From positions 1 through 8,774 of the forward strand of contig WQUP01000255.1 of assembly GCA_009782015.1 (NCBI GenBank): DNA of 8,774 nt, read 5' to 3'. Positions 1 through 6,000 of this stretch are shown one piece after another. The DNA is from Endomicrobiia bacterium. GTDB lineage: Bacteria; Elusimicrobiota; Endomicrobiia; Endomicrobiales; Endomicrobiaceae. A program made the translations under genes and the position numbers. The first letter of the stretch is position 1, and every line of letters begins with the position of its first letter. Under the pieces are notes generated by a model that saw only the letters and a list, made by a program, of their open reading frames with translations, had not been told where the DNA came from and made no database searches.

Positions 1-3000
1 TCTTTGATGGGGCCACTGGCAATAGCGTCAGAGTTGCCTATCACGCTTATGGAGCTTCCGCCGGCCTTCTTATTTAATATTCTTTTCACTATTGTGGCAA
101 GCCATACTCCGTGTCCTCCGGGCGCCGGTTTGGCGGCGGAGGGACTTACACCGTCCTCGTAATCGGTCACGAATCTCACCGTATTATTTTCCGAGTCATA
201 CTCTATTACAGGATACATATCCTGTCTTTCCGTATCCGCATCGAGCGCTGTTCTTATTGTCTCGCCTTCCTTAAGCCCGCTTATATCTCCGTCTTTTTTG
301 TCATATAAAGCATTCACAAGTTCCTCGGAGTCCGGACTTACGAGATTAGCAAGCCTTATCCCATTGTATGTGCCGTTTGCCTTCTCGGCAAGAATTTTCT
401 CAAGTTTTATCTGCATTATGCTCTTGAGCGATACTTTCCCGTCTGCGCCCTTGACCACAAAATACAGATCGTCGGCTTTCGCACCGTATTTGATTTTTAT
501 ACCGGCGAAATCTTTTTGCAGGAATGTCCCGTCAAGAAGACTTGCGTTGAGCAGAGCGACGGTTTTTTCTCTTAAAACGGCGTCTTCTATTTTCATGGCT
601 TCTTTTAATGCCTGCTTATAAACTTTTACCGCTTTCAGAAGATCGTCTCTCTTTATAGAAGAACCCAAACCTCCGTTCATAAGACATATGTCAACTACCG
701 CCTTTCTCGCCGCTCTGGAGTACGCCCCTTTCGGATCTTTGAGAATATCTTCAAGCTGCTCTATAGCCACGTACTCTCTGTCCGCAGCCGTCATCTGGCT
801 AAGCGGCGTAAGGTTTTCGCCTATTCTCAACTCGGTTGTCTTTTCCCCTCTCGCTTTTGCTCTCAGCTGCCTGAAATACTCTTTTCTTGTGCTCCTGAAT
901 ATATCCTTGCTGCCTTGACTCCACTCCGCGCCGCTGACGGCTATCACTTCTTCTATGAGCTGATCTGTTGCGGCTTCATCGAATATATCGACTTTCTTTG
1001 CGGCTGTTTCCTTTGCCGAAGGCAAAACCGCGGCGACAGGGGGTTCTTCTCCGGGACCGGACGGCGGCTTCGAAGCAGGCTCTTGAGAGACCGTGCTTTC
1101 CGGTTGCGCGGGAGTCCTCTTGGCAAGCAAATACTTCACTAATTTGACGATTGCCACTGCTATGAGAATACCCGCAGCCGCGCCTAAAACGACGAGTAAA
1201 GCTGTTGAGACGCCCCACACTATCGGAACAATAAAATAAAGCAGACCCGCGCCAACCGTTATCACGGAAAGAATGGTCGTTATTTTATGAGGAGTGGCAA
1301 ACGACTTAAACCATCCTTTTATTCCTTTGTTTTCCCACGGCTTGTCAGGATGAATAATGCTTATTTCCTTCTCTATTTCGCTTCTGCTCTTTTCTAAAAG
1401 CTTGAGTTCTGTCTCCCCGATCTTTTTAGGATCGTATCCGGGAAGTTTTCGCAAAATCTCGTTATATTCGTTTAAGTTATTGCGTTTCAAATCTCTTAAA
1501 TAAGCTCTGACATCGTCAGGCACGAGAAAATTTATGAGTCTGCGGTAGCCTATAAGCGCATTTTCGGAGAAACCGCTGCGCACATCAAGCCCGAAAGTTT
1601 CTTTTCTTTTTATCGCGTCATTATTTTTTTTGTTAACGGCATTTAACGCCGAGACTATAATCTCTTTATCCCTGGCTCTGACGACCCCGGGTTTTGAAAG
1701 TTCATCTTTCAGCCAAGCGGTGACTCCGGACTCGTCTTTTTTGTACCCCGCGGGAAATCTTCTTGATTGTACGAGTTCTTCTATGAACGCTTTATACAAA
1801 GCCTCGTCTTGCTTTTTTATTTTGCCCATATTGTCATAAAACCATTGCAGGGTAAAATCTTCCGCTTTAAATTTTCTTTCCCTAAACTTAAAATTCCTGG
1901 CCAAAATAGCTTCCATAAAACTGCGTTTAAAGAATGATTTAACGAATATATCTACAATAAAACCGGCAAATAAAAGCGGAGAAACAAGAAGGAATACCGG
2001 CGCCGCTTTATAAAACTCTTTAACGTTTGAATCTTTGGTTTCATCGTTTGCGTCAACCGTATGGCGGAAAACCCCCGCCCCGTTTATAAACGCCACGGAA
2101 GCAAGCAGATAGATAAGCTGCACACCTACGGCTTGAAGTATCTGCGATACCACAACCAAAACGGGCAATGCCGAAGCCGCTCCCATAAAAATCACTAATC
2201 CTATATACGCGCCAGTCACCAAAACGCCTATTATTCCCACTACAACAGCTATTTGAAACATTAGGCGCTTTCCGGAAGAATCGGTCTTATCAAGCTTAGG
2301 CTCTTTTGTTGACTGCGAAAAAGTAAACAGACCTATAATTGATCTGAGCATAGAATATATGAATGCCGGAATTTGATTTGTGAAATACGGAAACCCCGGA
2401 ATTATACTGCGCAGCAGCAGCGAAAACGCGCTGCCGATTGAACCCGTATTTTTTATATTCACAGCCAAGAGAGGCGTGTTTACGGACTGCATCAGTATCG
2501 CAAAGCTGATAAAAATCGAAACAAAAAAAGGAACCAAAAACGCATAACTTGAAAATATGACCAGTATCGGAACAAGCGCGACAAACAGCAAAGCAAACAA
2601 AGTGTTCATGTAGTGCGACGATAAAATTCTGGTGGACAATCTAAAATCGTAATTCTCGCTCAAAGGACTCAAAGCTAAAGCCGAAGCGGCATCTTGCTCA
2701 AATCTCGGTCCGGCGGCAGCATACCTGATTCCCGTATTCCAGGCTACATTGCGTTCCCAAGTTTCCTGATTCCACGAATCTCTTATTCCTATCGGGACAT
2801 TTGCGATATCCTGATCGCCGAACATATGAGCAGCCCTGTAGGCAAACATCGACGAACTGTCCTCGGCGGTAGAGAATACCGCTGAAACCATGGCCTGAAT
2901 GAGCCCCCTCATTTTGCCGTACCCGCTCAACTGTCCGGTATATACGCGTTCGCCGTTTCTTATCTCGGAACCCGAATATCCCGCCTGAACGGGCCCCATC

Positions 3001-6000
3001 CAGGGAGTTTGATCGCCGCGTCCGTACAAATACCCGTTCATAAACATAGGCTGTCCGTTATCGCCGCGTTCCGCGCCTAATACGTTCAATACCGGATTAA
3101 TTATCACGACATTCGAGCGCAGTCCTCTCATATGTACGGTGGCGACTTCAGATGCGAATAAATGCTGGCCCGGAGTTATGCCTACCAAAGCGTCTCTGTT
3201 TTTAGCAAGCCCGCAAAAAAACAAGATATATTTCCATAAAGCACCGGCTATTTGCGCATTCTTGTTGTTGGTTATAAGTTTATGATCGTTATAATCCATG
3301 TCTATTTCTATTCCGTTTAGATATGCGCTGAAAACGAGCTCCATGGAAGCTAAGAATTTATCGATTTTGTCATTTCCTTCGGAATACAGCTGTTGAATTA
3401 AATCAGAATGCCTGTATACGATTTCGCGTGCTGCTTCAGCGCATTCCTGAACGGTTAAACTGCCGTACTTGCCGACTATATCTCTTTGCAATTCGTCTAT
3501 TAAAGGCTTATATTTTTCGCTGTAGTCCCAACTTTTTATAAAATCGTCCAATGATTTCCATTCACTAACCATGCCCGATTCCTGATCAAAAACAAAAGCC
3601 CTATCCCCGGACATAGTCGCTTCGTCAAAAACTATATTAAGTTTTCTTGACGCGAGAGCTTTATACGACTTATAATTCAAAATAAAAACCTGCTCATTTT
3701 CGCTTATTAAACCTTTATTTTTTGCCTCTTCTATCTTTACTTTATCTGCATCCGTCAGATTTTCTGTTACTTCTATGCCTGTTATCTTTAACAGCTGTCT
3801 GTAAGCATTCTCAAGCGAACCGCGGCGCTCCTCCTGAGATGTTCCCGTCGGATATAATTTATGTATTACTTCTTTTATCGCGTCAAAATATTTAAAATCG
3901 GCGTTATGATAAGCTATCAGCCTGTGCATTTCGTATATTTCCAATGCGGAATCTTCGAGAGATCTTTGCTCATCCATAGCTTTGTAATGGAACCAATTTT
4001 CTATTTCAAAAATGATGCCGCTCAATATACGCTGCCCTTCGCCTGTTTCCATTTTCGGAATGTTTATAATTGTCCTTTCATTCGGATCTCTTAAAGCTCT
4101 TATAAATTCCTCAAGATTTTTCCTGTCGTTTTCCGACAATCCTGCTCCTAAACGGATATTGCCTATCTTAGAGTCGTATGTCTCCGTCCAGCTTCTTTTT
4201 AAGCGATTGGCATAATAGCCGAACACGTTCATTCCTCTGTCAAACGACTTCGATGAGAGTATAAACGCAGCCGAGCGCTTTACTTTTTCGCCGGCCGCCT
4301 GAAAATGAACCGTGCTTTTGGGAATACTGGACAAATCGAGCGTTTGATATTTATTTCTCGCTAACGAATCAAGCAGCAATCTAAGATATTCGTTAGCCTC
4401 GCCGTTTTCAAACCTTGTAAAATCACGCGCCTTTATTCTGTCTCTTTCAACTGCGGATATATAATCTTTTTCGTAAAGATTTTCCGCAAATTCATCCATA
4501 ACTTCGTCAAGGCTTTGCCCATAGACTAAAGCCTTGTGCTTTTCAACCTCTTTCAGTTCGGCATATTTTGCCGTAATTGTTCTCTTGTAAGCTCTTTTTG
4601 AGGAAAGTTTCCCTGGCAAAAAGATCGATATCGCAGAAAGTATCAGTCCTGCCGCCAAAGTCAATATGACAATAGGCAGAACTACAGGCGAGACTACGCT
4701 GCCGAAAATAAATGCGCCTATTCCGAACAGCCCCGCAACAATGCCGACCGCTCCCCAGAATTGCAATACAACTCTTAAGTAAGCTTTTTTATCAACTTTA
4801 GAACCTGTTTCAGCGTACATTTTCTTCAAACCGTTAACAGAATTGACCAAATCGAATATTGACTTGAAAGTCGGAACGGCTATAATCGCAAAAACCGCCA
4901 AAGTAAAAAGCACCGTGATTATGGGGAATACGCTGAAAGCCGTGCCGACTATGAGAGATGCCGCCGCATTGGAAAGCCCTCTTACGAAAAATCCGCCGAG
5001 AAAACCTCCCCAAAATACGGAAAAAATGCTCGCCGTGAGCGTGTATTTGTTTTTCATCTCTCTGCTGCCGGCTTTGCCGAATATAAACTTCGGAACCACG
5101 ATTGCGCCCGTGATTAAAGCCATTCCTATATCGATCGCCATCACGCTCAACAGCGAACCCGGAGCAAAAAGCACAGGCACAATCGGCCCCAACACCGGTA
5201 TCATCGCCACAACCGCCGGAAGAAATCCTGACATGAGAACAAAAACTCCGAGCACAAGCAGCGTTATCGTAACCGCCCTAAACAATGCTTTGTTTTTTAT
5301 TGAAAATGCTTTAAATCCCAGCATGGGTCCGTAAACCCGCTCTCTTAAAACTCTCAGTCCGTCTTTTACAATATTTCCCGTCAGAGTGGTGTCTTTGATA
5401 AGCTTATCGTATTCTTTGCCTACCGTGCCGTGCCTTTCTTCAGACAGCGCTTCGGAAGAGCGCGAGTCCAGCGATTCGTACAGCGCAGGCATGTCGCGTT
5501 TAAGCTGAGAACCGAGCATCGATATCAGCAAAGCCGCGGTATTTCCGAATTCTACATTAAACTTTCCGAGTTCAGCCTTAGGCAACCCAGCTAGTATTTT
5601 TTCTTTTACTGCTTTTTTCACTGCTATGTCCGCTGCTTTTGCTGCTTCTTGTGCCGCTTTTACCGCTGCAGCTGCCTCATCTAAATTATGAGCAGCAGCG
5701 ATACTCTCAGCGGCATCTGCCGCTTCGGAGGCTCCTGCTTTTGCAAAAATTGCTTTTTTGGCAGCGACTCTTGCTTTCTCAGCAGCTTCTAAAGCATCTT
5801 TTTTTGCGTTCTCTAATGCATTTTTTGCTTTTTTCAAACTTTTTTCTGCTTTTTCTCTTTCCTCCTCTGACGTTGCCTCTTTTACGGCTTTGACTGCATC
5901 AACTATGTCTTTCATTGCCTTTTCTACGCTTTCAGCTTCTTTTTTTGCATCGGCAGCCGTATCGGTTGCAGCTTGTTCGTTTTTAATATCTTCTATAAAT

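Noticed and set aside
90..150. G-G-H-G-V-W-L-A-T-I looked like the His motif of a subtilisin-type protease
   Set aside because: No matching Asp motif precedes it, and the surrounding series (N-G-G-L-G-S-S, Q-I-K-L-E-K-I-L, N-S-D) fits the P-G-H-G segment of UDPGP enzymes better.
298..621. 107-codon plus-strand open frame, and the other plus-strand frames of 60-137 codons
   Set aside because: All overlap the minus-strand frame, show Ser/Phe/Leu-rich shadow composition and have no recognisable domain.
976..1218. 80-codon minus-strand open frame in a different register
   Set aside because: It is Arg/Gly-rich and overlaps the Pro-rich tether and membrane hairpin read in the main frame, so it is a frame shadow.
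1624..1631. Run of eight A on the coding strand (and other A7 runs) as a programmed frameshift site
   Set aside because: The frame continues meaningfully on both sides, and no stimulatory structure or alternative product was seen; Lys AAA codons explain the runs.
2607..4439. A processive family 2 glycosyltransferase (cellulose or hyaluronan synthase type) as identity of the central domain
   Set aside because: No D-x-D, T-E-D or Q-x-x-R-W motifs are present, and the domain lies between two large membrane blocks in the GT48 manner.
4843..5334. 163-codon open frame on the plus strand
   Set aside because: It lies antisense to membrane block 1 in the long minus-strand frame. Its Thr/Pro/Ile-rich composition is what a reverse shadow of Gly/Val/Ile-rich spans gives, and the sense frame has clear membrane and flanking features.
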